Shown piece after piece: positions 22,385-34,737 of a stretch of 64,000 bases of DNA (its first letter is position 1; each line of letters opens with the position of its first letter). The position numbers were made by a program, and so were the translations under genes. The notes under the pieces were generated by a model that saw nothing but the letters and a program-made list of their open reading frames with translations, did not search any database and was not told the DNA's origin. This DNA is from Dendrocalamus latiflorus (lineage: Eukaryota; Streptophyta; Magnoliopsida; Poales; Poaceae): NCBI GenBank assembly GCA_017311315.1, contig CM029617.1:9009760-9073759 (forward strand). The letters are read 5' to 3'.

Positions 22385-22627
22385 GGGCCTGTTTGGTAAC
22401 GGCTGCGGCTTATGGCTTTTGACTGAAATTTTTGAATTTTAGTTGTTTACGATACAGATTAGGGAGAGACAGATACTCACTTGTGATTTTGGCTTATACA
22501 GATGTTAGGCTTTTAACGTGTAGATCGTTTAACTTGTAGACCCCGTCTTGAAAAAATACTCCGTTTGAAAGTTAGGTACTGTAGTAAAAGCCAAAAGCCG
22601 CTAGTTTCGGAGGAAAAGAAGAGGCCC
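22385..22627. mobile_element. 243-bp MITE family, copy 3 (opposite orientation)
   Basis: Begins GGGCCTGTTTGGTAACGGCT, ends AAGAGGCCC, and is exactly as long as copy 1. Flanks TAC/GAC are near-identical triplets. The internal order is inverted relative to copies 1 and 2. Confidence 0.7.
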
Positions 22628-22814
22628 GACATATGACCACAAGCTTCTCAACACAAGAGTCGGGTGAAACTCCACACTTTTAACACCCTACTAGAACGAT
22701 ATGTAAAACAATGCTAATTGCACGATAATTTAGAGCACTTAACACGAAAGTTAGATATGGTAGATAGTCTCCCATGGTCGGTAACTCTCATCAGGATGCA
22801 TCTCTAGGCAATTA

Positions 22815-23438
22815 AAAATGGGAAAATTTTGTTCCTACCACTCAAAATATATACAATATCGTTTCTGCCATAAAAAAATATGCTCATTTCATTTTTTTTT
22901 ATCTTTCCGTCAGTGTGCATTTCTTTTTCGCTACCCCGTCTAATTTTTCGTTAAGTCAATAGAATTTGACCGTTAAAAATATGCAAAAATATTTAAAAAG
23001 AAAAATTGAAAAAAATGTTTTTTAAAAACCAGAAGATACATAAAAATTAAGGAACCACTTGTAAACATTTTTTTAAAAAAATTCACAAAATTTTAGCAAT
23101 GTTCCATAAAGTTGAGGAAGATTAACATGTTTTCCTCCATGTAAATTTTGAGAAACTTTCCTATTGTAAATTTTCAAAAAAAATTGTCCAAGTTATCCTT
23201 GAACTTTTCTATATTTTTTGGATACTTTTCTTTATTTTTTATTTTTCTATGATTTTCTGTTTGGTTGGATTTTTTTTCTCAATGGTCAAAGTTGTTGACT
23301 CAACGAAAAAGTAGACGGAGTAGCAAAACTAAAATAAACAGTGATAGAAGAATGATAAAAATGAAATAAGCAGATTTTTAAAGTAATAGAAATAATATTA
23401 CATATATTTTAAGTGAGAGGAACAAAATTTTCCTATTA
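22815..23438. mobile_element. Long inverted-repeat element, non-coding
   Basis: The left arm starts GGGAAAATTTTGTTCCT and the right arm is its inverse (AGGAACAAAATTTTCC). Similarity extends about 100 bp inward on each side (AATATAT, TGCTCATTTCATTTTT words). The interior is extremely AT-rich. No gene. Target duplication unclear. Confidence 0.6.
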
Positions 23439-23819
23439 AATGCTTCACTGCTCAAGCCTTGGGAACGAGAGGTTGCCAGGTAGCCTTCCTGACAACGCAG
23501 GAAGCCACGTTAACAGGGAGCCTCTCTGGACACAGCAGCAAGCCACGTCGAGGCGTGGAGTTTTAAACGTCTATCCTCCGGTGCTGTGCCTCTCTAGGCG
23601 TAGTTCAATTCTTTCTGCTGCTTGATCTTGATTATCCTATGGTTCATGGCACGTGTACCTGATATCATTCTTCACAGCTCTAGTGGCCAATGGCGTCTCT
23701 TCGTACTAGTAACTTGCATCAGAATGAGGTACTCAATGCACTCTCTTTCTATGACAGCATGGACCCATGTGCTGCGGCACCAAACCAAAAGATAACCTTC
23801 TTTCATCTACTCACAACCA
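23439..23819. other. Unassigned low-copy-looking DNA
   Basis: More GC-balanced than its surroundings, with no coding frame or repeat recognised. Confidence 0.4.
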
Positions 23820-24240
23820 AAATTAACACCACATTTGACACTATCTAGTACCATATTTATAAAAATAGCCATATACACAGGGTATTAAGCCAGGTGACTA
23901 GCCGACTTAATTACCTATCCTAATTTTTTATTTAGTGTTTGTTTGAATTTTTAAATATATCAAATGAGCTTAAAAATTATGAAACTTTATGTACAGCCTC
24001 CCGGCATAATGTACCTCGTATTGTAATTTTTGGATAATTTTATCCATTGCGAATGTTGCTTAAAAATTCATACAATTTTGATATTTTTATGAGTTTTTAC
24101 ATATAACAAGTGAGCTCCAAAAATTATGAAATTTTATGTGTAGCCTCCCGATACAGTAATAGTTATTGTATAATTTTTTGGGAATTTTATGTGGTCCGAA
24201 TTTACTATGTTTATTCGGGTTAACTTAATCATGAATTTAG
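23820..24240 (+). repeat. Left TIR of the PMD element
   Basis: Aligns in inverse orientation to 27640-28248, but lacks the GC-rich block 28014-28165 present in the right arm. Confidence 0.7.
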
Positions 24241-24660
24241 CAATCGTCACGCATCATTTGAAGTGGCATGTGTCGGCCAATCATGCTATATATTATTTAT
24301 TGCTATCTGGTTCACACAATTGTCACTCTCTGTGTATGTGCCCCCTCGCACGCTCTCTCGTTCGCACTAATGTCATTATTTCCATGTTGTCCCCCCTCAT
24401 CCGCTCCCTCGTTTGCGCATTTGTCAGTGTTACGATGCCGTCCCCTCTCACCCGAAGCACTGCTCATGATAAATGGGTCCTCAATGTATGGGGTGAGTGC
24501 ACCGGATTCACCTTTCGCTCAGATATAAACATGAACCTCTGGCAGTTCGTCGTTGCTCATCCCAATCACTCATCGCAGAAGGTCATTGTCACGGTCGTTG
24601 CTGAAAATTGGGAGTGCATAGCTCATTAGTTCGAGAAGCCAGTGTGTAACTCAAAATTGG

Positions 24661-24790
24661 CAGTGTTGATTTCTTCTCCGTAAAGACAGGTAATTTTTTA
24701 TCGTATGCTTTCGACGTTATTCCCGTAATCGTAGTCAATTAGTGTTATTTAGTTAGTCGTGATGAATGTAGTTTGTATTATGAAGTAAAT
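24661..24790 (+). repeat. Internal direct repeat, copy 1
   Basis: Shares AAGACAGGTAATTTTT, GCATGCTTTCGACGTTATT-type and TTATTTAGTTAGTC words with 25122-25250. Confidence 0.75.
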
Positions 24791-25121
24791 ATGTCGTAGT
24801 AATTTAGACATAGTTTGTCCTATTTTTGTGTACATACGGAACTCATAATTTGTTAGTTGGGGGTAAATAATGAGTTAGTGCTAAGGACGATGGTAATGAA
24901 TGGTTCATCATTATTTTAGATGAGTAATCAAATTATTGGTAAGTAGTAAAGTATTCGTATGTAATTACACACATGTAATCACTGACTTGTAATATGTTGC
25001 TGTCATTATCAAGCTTCGCACTAATATTTCATCTGTCCCGTTTGTTGTAAGGTACTCTCAAAATTAATATTGCGTAACTAATTATTTGAAAAAGGCAGTG
25101 CATAAGTCATTGAGGACGCGG

Positions 25122-25250
25122 CAGTGCTGATTACTTCTCCCAAAAGACAGGTAATTTTTATAGCATGCTTTCGACGTTATTCTCGTAGTCGTAGTTATAA
25201 TTACTGTTATTTAGTTAGTCATAATTAATATAGTTTGTATTATAAAGTAA
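25122..25250 (+). repeat. Internal direct repeat, copy 2
   Basis: Second copy of the 130-bp unit, about 460 bp downstream of the first, just before the PMD coding region. Confidence 0.75.
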
Positions 25251-25309
25251 GTTTTATTGTCATTATTAATCTTCGCACTCATATTTGGTATGTTCTATGT
25301 ATTGGTAGG

Positions 25310-27549
25310 TATGGTTTTACCGGAGCTTCTGGAAACTCGTACGATGAGAAACACCGTTGCCACTCACGGCACTGGTGGAGAGGTGGAGACCCGAGACGCA
25401 CACAATTCACTTTCAGTGGGGTGAGATGACGGTCACTCTGAAGGACGTCGCATTCTTGACCGGTCTCCCTCTCGGGGGTGACGCACTTGTTCCAGCCTCT
25501 GCACCAGTCGACTGGAAGGAGAGGCTGGCGGACCAGTTCGGCCGGCCTATCACGAAGAGTGCTTGTGACATCCCTCGCACTTGGCTGAACAATTTTAGTG
25601 TGCGCCTGCAGGTTGCACTGTCGGAGGTCGTCAGGACGCATCTCGTCGTGTTGCTTATCCAGCTCTTTGGTTGGAGCATGTTTTGAGCCACACATGAAGA
25701 TATTTGCAACGCCGAATTCATCGGCCACGCCGAGTCTTTGGTAGACGCAGAGTTTGGGGCGATGCCTCGGTACAGCTGGGGATCAACGGTTCTATGCGCC
25801 ACGTATCGGGGGTTATGTGACGCTTGCCAGCGCGCCACTACTGGTACCCCCAATCTGGCTATCTGCTATGTGCTCCTGCACCTGTGTAGCTGGGAGCACC
25901 TCCCTATCGGACGTCTGACCATCGTGACGCCAGTGCACCCGTTTGGCGAGTTCGCAAACCTGATAGACGGGCCCACCATGGGCATCTTGTGAACTGCTGC
26001 CCATCTGCGGTGGGCGAAGGGCAAACCGTCGAGGTGCTACTTGTTGTGGCACAACGAGTTCAAGTTGTTGCACGATAGCAACGTCATATGGGGTCCATGA
26101 ATGGTAGATTTCGTGCATCGTGTATCGCCATACGGGCTATCCCTACATTGCCTGAAGGACGCAGAGCTTTGGGCGACGACACACCAATCTGGTGTTCTCG
26201 TACATGGTGGAGGCTTATGCGCCACAGCGCATGATGCGACAGTTCGGTTTGCACCAGGTTGTGTCCCCTCTGGACGGCAGGTTCCTACCGTAGGTTGTAC
26301 ACCGGTAAGTCAAACTCTATCCGACTATTGTGTACACTTTGTATGTCTTGCTATGTAATGTCGATGATTCTGGAAATGCAGGCAATCAAGGGCATGTCAG
26401 CATGGTACGGACTGGCGGCCAATGCAGCAGCAGTGGACAACGACATGGACAAAAAGGATGCACCTCGGTGTCGTCATGGAGCAACATCCGTACGACGTCC
26501 AGCCGTACGACGAGTACCTCGAGTGGTACGTACCCCGATCACGCAGCAGGCTCACCATTCCTCCACTAGATCGCCCCAAGTAGATCACGCATGAGGAACA
26601 TCTGCAATGCTCCATCGATCTCCATAGCGCTTTGTAGTGGCATGACAGCGTAAGACAGTTCAAATATCTTATTGTTACTTCATACTGCTCGTTACTAAAC
26701 CTGTTTCGTATGTCACTTCAGTTGGAGTAGGCACAACGCATCGCAAGCGCGTTGGAGGCCACCATCAGTAGCCCGGAGACACCACCAGCCCTGCAGAAGA
26801 CTATGAAGTTCATCCTAAAGTAGGCCTACATATTGTTTTCCTATTATGCCTTACGTTCCACTAACATCATGGCATTCTCCCGCCGTAGGTCCATCGTTGA
26901 GATGCATCCCTTTTACCATCCGCACCACCTACACAAACTACCGCTCCTCGTTGTTCATCTTCGCTGCATATTCGGGAGGTATGAGATTCTCATTGTACAT
27001 CCAAAATATTTATTGTGACTAATATTATTTCATCTTGCAGCCTCCAATTCAACATGGGGGTGACGACGAGTACACCGATGACGACACGGGCCTCCTAGAT
27101 GCTTCCAGAGGCAGTACACGGCACCAAGGTTTGCAGTGTACAAAGGGCAGAGCTCAGTGTTCTCAGCATACCCAGGGTTTGGACACTTTAGTGGGCAAAT
27201 CTCCTTTGGCTTTGCTGCCACGTCGTACGGTCTGGGCGAGAGCTCCTTCGCACCACAAGGGGGATTTCTAGAGTTGTTCATACACAACATTATTGCGGGC
27301 GGCTTGCAGTTTGGTATGTCTCAGCTAGACGACTTCGACCCTTACCGGACCCAGCCTACTGTACCTTAGCCTACTGGACCACCGTCGGCCACTGAGCAGA
27401 TAGAACGGTCTCCATACCTCCTCCGACCCGAGACGCAACCTCCGGATCGATCGACGTACCCAACAGGACATGCTCGTGCGCGATGGAAGACAAGGCCATA
27501 TACGAGGAAGCAGATGAGGCGAGAAGATAGCAGTGGCTTAGATGAGTGA
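25310..27549 (+). pseudogene. Plant mobile domain (PMD, MAIN/MAIL-type) gene, decayed
   Basis: The PMD is the aminotransferase-like domain of plant MAIN/MAIL1 proteins, which act in the nucleus in gene and transposon silencing; many copies are transposon-borne. Visible signatures in order: LVERWRPETHTIHFQWGEMT, VTLKDVAFLTGLPLGGDAL (25370-25490), DWKERLADQFG, YSWGSTVLCATYRGLCDAC (25765-25822), SWEHLPIGRL (25890-25920), then a weakly conserved C-terminus with probable introns near 26305-26380 and 26650-26720. Stops at 25684, 25990 and 26097, plus frame changes near 25330, show it is not intact as one frame. The upstream MVLPELLETRTM region fits the usual PMD N-terminus. Confidence 0.75.
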
Positions 27550-27639
27550 GCCATATCGCATCCAGTGTGATGCATTTTTTGTACTACTATACTTACTTTT
27601 AATTATACAAATTCCTAATGTATAAAATTGTAAAAAAAC

Positions 27640-28248
27640 CGTGAAATATTCGTAAATTCATGATTAAGTTAACTCGAATAAACGTGGCAAATTTGGACCA
27701 CATAAAATTTCGAAAAAAAATTCAATAACCATGACTTTGTCAAGAGGCTTCACATAAAATTTTATAATTTTTCGAGCTCATTTGCTATATATAAAAACTC
27801 AAAAATTATCAAAATTGTATAAATTTTTTAGCAACATTCATAATGGATAAAATTACCCAAAAATTATACTGCGAGATACGTTATTTCGGAAGACTGTACA
27901 TAAATTTAGTGTTTTTTTGAGCTCATTTGTTATATTTTTGAAAATTCAAATAAATAATAACCGAAAAAATTAGGGAAGGTAATTGAGCCGGCTAATTGGC
28001 CGGTTTAATCACCTGCCGCCCCCTCACCAGATGACAGGCAAGCCTGCTGTCCCCCTATGGAGTGGCAGGTTGCCTGCCGTCTGGTGAGGGGGGTGGCAGG
28101 CGCCTGCCTCCAGTGGCTGCGCCGCGTATCGCCTCGCGGACGTTGCCGCCCGTCCACCGGACGGCAGAAGTGATATTTTTGTCAATACGGTTTGCATACT
28201 GCTATTTTGTAAATACGATACAAAATAGTGCCAAATGTGACTTTAACT
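27640..28248 (-). repeat. Right TIR of the PMD element
   Basis: Inverse of the left arm, with an extra block of about 150 bp of GC-rich sequence (28014-28165) including a hairpin. Confidence 0.7.
28011..28102. repeat. Near-perfect hairpin (about 36-bp arms)
   Basis: Left arm CCTGCCGCCCCCTCACCAG... pairs with right arm ...CTGGTGAGGGGGGTGGCAGG, with a short loop around 28050-28062. The local GC content is far above that of the surrounding AT-rich TIR. Confidence 0.8.
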
Positions 28249-29037
28249 CCTCAAACCATGCACACATATGAATGTATAATGTTATGTCATGGCCAAACCA
28301 CGTACTCCAAAACTAATTAGTTCCCTGTATGGCTTTCTAGCTCATTCTTTTCTCTAAATTGTTTCTTGTTAATTCTAAATTATACTAATCATTCAATTTA
28401 TTATCAAATAATTAATTACCCCCTAAAATACGGGGTATTACACATTTACTATTTTGCTGTTAATTATTTTGCCAACATAGTGTCCTAGGGACATGGAATT
28501 CTACTGAGCAAATAAAAGTATCATATCACAAGATATTGAGAAAGGATATCTTTTTTATACTTTTCAATTTACCAAATTATATATCTCTAATTAATAACAG
28601 CCAATGGCAGTGGTAAGTTGTTTCTCTCTTTTCTGAGAATTTGTACTGTATTTCTCTTTATTTCTTAATAACATCTAATGGTTGTTGTAATTAGCGTCCA
28701 CAAGATTAAGAGCTAGATGTTTTAATTTTTTGTGAGAATTTTTAGTATATTTCTATTTTTTCTTAGCAGCTATAAAACGCTTATCATCGACCACTACCAC
28801 TACGTATGCACACACACAAGCGCGTCACCAAGCATACACCTATAATGGCATAGGCTAAGGATAAATCTTTGATCTTACGGAATTGTGGATTTGTACTTCT
28901 ATGACTCCACTATGCCACTAAAAGGTGATTAGTTCTCTGCTAGTGCATATTTATTAAGCTATGCTTCGAAACTTACTCGATCTACCGATATATTGGACTT
29001 ATGGATTATGTAACGTGAATCCTTTTACCCATATGTA
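28249..29037. other. AT-rich intergenic DNA with a possible CACTA end
   Basis: No gene. At 28930-28946 the minus strand reads CACTAGCAGAGAACTA, which looks like a CACTA terminus whose body would lie to the left. No partner end was found. Confidence 0.35.
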
Positions 29038-29290
29038 TAGAGGTGGGAGACGGGCGTGCTTTTCTAGGCCAGCCCGATCCACGGCTGGCCCGGCACGGCT
29101 CAGCCCGACATGTGGCGGGATATGCTGGCACGACACGAATGGTGGGCTGGGTTGGGCCTGGAAAGCCAGCACGATGGGCGGCACAGCATGGCCCAGCGTG
29201 GCATGCTGTGCTCGGGCCGGCCCAACCCGACAATCACGGTCGGCACAGGGGGCATGGCCAGCATGATCCTCTCCTTCCTCACCTAGCGTG
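29038..29290. mobile_element. nDart-like hAT terminus with GC-rich subterminal region
   Basis: Begins TAGAGGTGGGAGACGGGC, close to the nDart/Dart terminus known from rice (TAGAGGTGGCCAAACGGGC), followed by repeated GGCCCGGC/GGCCAGCCCG words typical of that family. The other terminus was not found, so this is a truncated copy. Confidence 0.55.
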
Positions 29291-29359
29291 GTGGCCCCGT
29301 CGCCTCTCCTCCCCGCTCCGCCTCTCCTTCCTGTCGCGTCTCGTCTTCGACGCCTCTCC

Positions 29360-29560
29360 TCCCTATCACCTCTCCTCTCGAAGGTATGGATCTCAAATCC
29401 CACTTCTTTACCTCATGTGGGATACATCCGTCCATATCTATTAATGTGTGTTCATGAGTTCTCTCTTTCCCATCGCCCCTCCTCCCGAAGGTATGGATCC
29501 CAAATCCCACTTTTTTATCTCATATGTGTTGCATCTGTCCATATCTGTTAGCGTCTTTTT
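29360..29560 (+). repeat. Direct tandem repeat, 107-bp period, two units
   Basis: AAGGTATGGAT begins at 29381 and again at 29488. Each is followed by CAAATCCCACTT, a CTCAT word and GTCCATATCT. Confidence 0.8.
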
Positions 29561-29927
29561 TATGTGAAACCCAAAAAGAATGAAAAAATGGATGTGGGAG
29601 GGAAGGTGGACCTACTTATGTCGGCCTGAAAGTGGTAAGGTTGTTAGGGGTGATCTCGGTGTGGTCCTCACACGGATGAAGACGTAGATGGACGTCCCTT
29701 GTCATTGCCAAAAATGTCGCGTTCATGTGGTCCTCACGGTTGGCCTTCTGGGTCCCGATGGTCCACACTAAGGAATAAATTTAGAGATAAATTGTTGGAT
29801 GTTCTTATTTCTTGTAGCAATAATATATGTCACTAGGTGTTCTTATTTCTTGTAAGATCAACCATGTGCCAATGTTTATGCTCATAGCTCATTGTAATTA
29901 GTTTTTTCTTGTAAGAGAGATGATGGC

Positions 29928-31176
29928 ATGTCGTCGCCATCGACGTCGCTAAATGGGTATGAAAATCTGAAGACCAGGGTAATTAAGTGTGGCAGAGGAG
30001 TATCAAAAATGCCAAAGGGCCGAATGACCAACACGGAGGTCTCTCCAGATGGGCTTCCTCTGCAACTGAAGAAAGCAGTGGCAGCATTCCGGATTACCTG
30101 CGGGATCATTGGAAGGCAACGGGTCCTCATCACTGTACCAAACTAGAAAGCTTTGACAAAAGATGATAAAAATTAGCTGTGGGTGGAAATTTTAAACTCA
30201 TTCGAGATCCCAGAAGAAGTACATGGACTTATGCGACGATAGGAGCTCCTCGCAATGGGGAAGGTGTGGAAGATCTTCAAGAACATGCTTGTCATGCCGT
30301 ACATGACCAAGGATCGCACGCCCTTTACGAGATATCCTTTCTTATCGCCGGAAACATGGGAAGCCTCTATGCAGATGAAGACAACGACCAAATTTCAACA
30401 GTAAAGTACAACGCACAAGACTCTCCAAGCAGAAAACACTCACCCCCATAGACTCGGCACCACTTGGTACATGGGTAAAATCCTGCAATGGAGAATGGAG
30501 GACGAGGTCGCAATCCGATCGGAGGCCTTCCTGCCATTTGCTGAGATCACAAACGAGCGCGCCCGAAACTGGTTAAGAGTGAGGTCATCAAACACGTCTT
30601 CGGACGTCTCCTCTTTCAAAAACCCCACAAACAAGCAAGTCTTCCAACGCCTGGTATGATATGTTAAATTACCTAGTTGTTAATAGGTCCATAACTTCAT
30701 GGGGTCTAAAATAACATGATTGCCTCTTGCAGCAAGCATTGACTACCGAATCTTCCCAAGGCTCCTTCAAAGCAGCCAGGGAGAAGGATATACTATCCAC
30801 GACTTTGGGAAACAAGAAGCACCTAGGTCGCATGCAAAGCCTGGGGGTTTATGTACCTTGGAGGCACATATTCTCAAACGACTCCGAGGTGTATAAGAGT
30901 AGAAAGAGATCCACGGCTGAGTGCAATGAACAAATAAAACGGGAGCTTCATGCACAACTTGAGAAACAACTATCTGCCTCACTTCAAGAGAAGATAACTA
31001 CCTCACTTCAAGGACAGATAGATTCATTGAGGGAAGAACTGAGAGAAGTCCACAACTACTCGCAAGCCACCCCATTATTGCGGAACACAATCCCCCTCAA
31101 CATCGGAGTAGCTGTATGTACACGCCACTTTTTGAACATAGCAATGCTCACTTACCTATTGACGACATCTGGGTAA
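29928..31176 (+). pseudogene. Ptta/En/Spm (tnpA-like) protein remnant
   Basis: Starts MSSPSTSLNGYENLKTRV at 29928, with VSPDGLPLQLKKAVAAF and CGIIGRQRV. A further exon-like stretch at 30471-30659 and 30727-31176 holds SSFKNPTNKQVFQRL, GSFKAAREKDILSTTLGNKK and SVYVPW-type sequence followed by a coiled coil (QIKRELHAQLEKQLSASLQ). This pattern is known from plant CACTA tnpA-type proteins, which bind subterminal repeats. Several frame breaks and likely introns (around 30130-30200, 30660-30730). Not expected to be functional. Confidence 0.65.
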
Positions 31177-31249
31177 CGTACCTCTCTAGAATGCTACATA
31201 GATAGACTTCGTGGGCGTCTTAGCTCATCGTGTATCATTATATAGGAGT

Positions 31250-31660
31250 CCACAATGTGCATCCTCAGAGTCAGGGCTGTCTCCATTCCTGTTGAGGCTA
31301 GGCAAGGGATGGTGTTTCCATGCCTGCCAAGGATGCTGGTGCACGATGCCTAACTAGGGACCGGTTTCGCAAAGGTCCAGTTGGACATGACTAATGATGT
31401 TTTTATGGCCATCCCACTAGAGAAGCTCCCAAAAAAGAGATCATGATATTAGAGGATGCCATCCACATATTCGTCCAATGGCCCAAAAAGGACATCTCCC
31501 TAGACCCTTACGTGTCGCGATCTTCACACGATCATGCATGTCAAACAGAACCCTCCATGACTCCACCTCAAGCTCTGCTTTGGAAGGCCATCGCATCGAC
31601 TCCCGTGGAGATGATGCTGAAGATGTATCGCAAGCGAGATGCTAAAGCCTAACCGAAGAA
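31250..31660 (+). pseudogene. Central region of the CACTA protein (DUF8039-like)
   Basis: The translation ESTMCILRVRAVSIPVEARQ continues with GMVFPCLPRMLVHDA and, after a stop, TGFAKVQLDMTNDVFMAIPL. This resembles the small domain found between tnpA-like and Ulp1 parts of plant CACTA/MULE proteins. Assignment from memory. Confidence 0.4.
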
Positions 31661-31799
31661 GATTAAGGCGCCTGCCGGGCCATGGAAGTACAAGCTCAGG
31701 GTGTCGTTGGTCCTCGAATCACAATTACCCGGCCTTAGATTGCTTTGCAAGACTTTGCATGCCTAGTACATGCAGAGGTCTAACAAGAAGTCAAACTGG

Positions 31800-32953
<1,154 letters not shown>

Positions 32954-33214
32954 TTGATTAGATGATTAGGGTTCAACCCCGGCGATAATGATTAGATATT
33001 CAAACATTTGATACAATTGTAATCACTCAATTGTGATTAATCGAACAATTCATTCGAGTGTACTTCATTCAGTTGTTTAATTCATTTGTGAGACCTGTGT
33101 AATGATTATCGTGTGCTATATATGTGATATGTTTGTTTTCAGATGGCATGACTAGCATTTCCTGAGGCTAGCCAAAAAATAGAAAATAATTTAGCTATTC
33201 AAATAGCTATCAGA

Positions 33215-33649
33215 GACGGAATATAACACAAAACCGTCTTTGATATATAACATATCACATACGGTTTTTGCTATTAGTTGTCTGTGATATATAAGATATC
33301 ATAGATAGTTATGTTTAAGAACTGTATGTGACATATGACATATCACAGATGGTTTTTAGTATTAGCCGTCTATGATATGTCAGATATCACAAACGGCTAT
33401 GTTTAAGAACCATCTATGATATCTGACATATCACAGACGGTTTTGGGTGTAAGCCAATCGTCTGTGATATCTGATATATCACATATGATTTTTTTTTGAA
33501 AAAAACGTCTGTGTTGTAACTTATCACAGACGGTTTAAGACCCGTCTGTAATAAGCACCTATTATCAGAGACACATAAATTTAGACGATTGAGAAATAGT
33601 TTGTGATGACGGTTTTGAACTGTCTATGATGACTCTTTATGTGCTAGTA
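33215..33649. repeat. CACTA subterminal repeat array
   Basis: At least six copies of a degenerate unit of about 12-16 bp around CACAGACGGTTTT/AACCGTCTGTGATA, alternating in orientation, ending at the inferred element terminus. Such arrays are the tnpA binding sites in known CACTA elements. Confidence 0.75.
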
Positions 33650-34242
33650 TGTGGATGCCATGTGCAAGGCTTCTCGTGTTGTTCAAGGGACGGCATATAT
33701 CCATGTTTGCCATTTTTTAGTTTACATATGTTGGTGCTTTATATAATACATGTCCATGTTTGCTACCTTCAAGCAGTATCAATTCTTCAACATGTTACAT
33801 GAGGTTTCAATAAAATTACATCTAATGGGCACGGTAAAATTTTGGCTTGCATCTTAAGAGTTTAGTAATGGCAGCTAAGTTTGTAATTTGTCCCTTCAAG
33901 GGAGGTATGAAAATATCGTGTATTTATGTACTCTTCTAGGTATTATCTCTTGATTTTTGCTCCTCCATTACTCCGCATTGTCTCTAATTGGGTTATCTTC
34001 TCTTTGTCCATATGATTAATGGGATGATGATGTGACTGCAAATTTGTTTCAAAACACTAGGTTGGTAGTGGATGTTTTTTATGTATAAAATGTTAACCAG
34101 CATGTGGTTTTTGATGGATAATTTTCTTCCATAATCCACAGTTGAAGGTGAATTCTCCGTAGTCATTATTTTCCTCATGTAATATAAACATGTCATGATG
34201 GATCACCGCGATGACCAGTTTCAAACGGCAGCATGTACGCTC
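33650..34242. other. AT-rich spacer
   Basis: No coding or repeat feature recognised between the CACTA end and copia-C. Confidence 0.5.
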
Positions 34243-34247
34243 TTTTC

Positions 34248-34494
34248 TATTGAGGAACCGTCGCTAGCGACCAGTCCGATTGATTCCTCTGCTTATGCAA
34301 AAGAAGATCAATCACAGAAAACAGGAAATAGTAGATTGAAAATACAGAGAGGTAGAGAGAACTCCTGGTCTTTCTTTACTGCTTTCTTTCTGATTTTTGT
34401 TACAAAATTGACAATAGTACTCCCTATTTATAGTCTAATGATGAGGTGCCCACTATGGGCCAAGGCTTCCAGCCCAGGCCTAGGTTTCCTAACA
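34248..34494 (-). repeat. 3' LTR of copia-C
   Basis: On the minus strand starts TGTTAGGAAACCTAGGCC and ends GGTTCCTCAATA (canonical CA changed to TA). A TATAAATAGGGAG TATA-box-like word is present. Confidence 0.85.
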
Positions 34495-34737
34495 CTCCCC
34501 CTTGGGCACTCATCTAACACATTCATACCTCATCAAAACTCCATAAAAATCCAGTGGAAAAAATTTGGAGAAAGAGTACATGATACATGTTATGCTGCGT
34601 TGCACGAATTGCCTCATTAAAAAACATTGGTCGAGAAACTTCAGGAAAACTCATCAAGGGAAAAAGAGTACAATCCACCCAATTTCGTTCAATCTTCAAG
34701 ACTTATTCTTTGGGTACTCAATCTTTATGATCAAGGT

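Larger units (their letters stand above)
23820..28248 (+). mobile_element. Long-TIR, MULE-like element carrying a plant mobile domain gene
   Basis: Terminal inverted repeats of more than 400 bp: left arm about 23820-24240, right arm about 27640-28248. Matching words include ACATTTGRCAC, AATGAGCT, CCTCCCG/CGGAAG flanking ATAATTT and TAGCCG. Between them is a decayed plant mobile domain (PMD) gene and no transposase. PMD genes are known to occur in plant transposons. The outermost 10 bp are uncertain, and possible flanking duplications (CTCACAACCA and CTCAAACCA) are imperfect. Confidence 0.7.

Noticed and set aside
28999..29444. GC-rich open frames on both strands
   Set aside because: They are produced by the GGCC-rich subterminal region of the nDart-like end and have no conserved domain.
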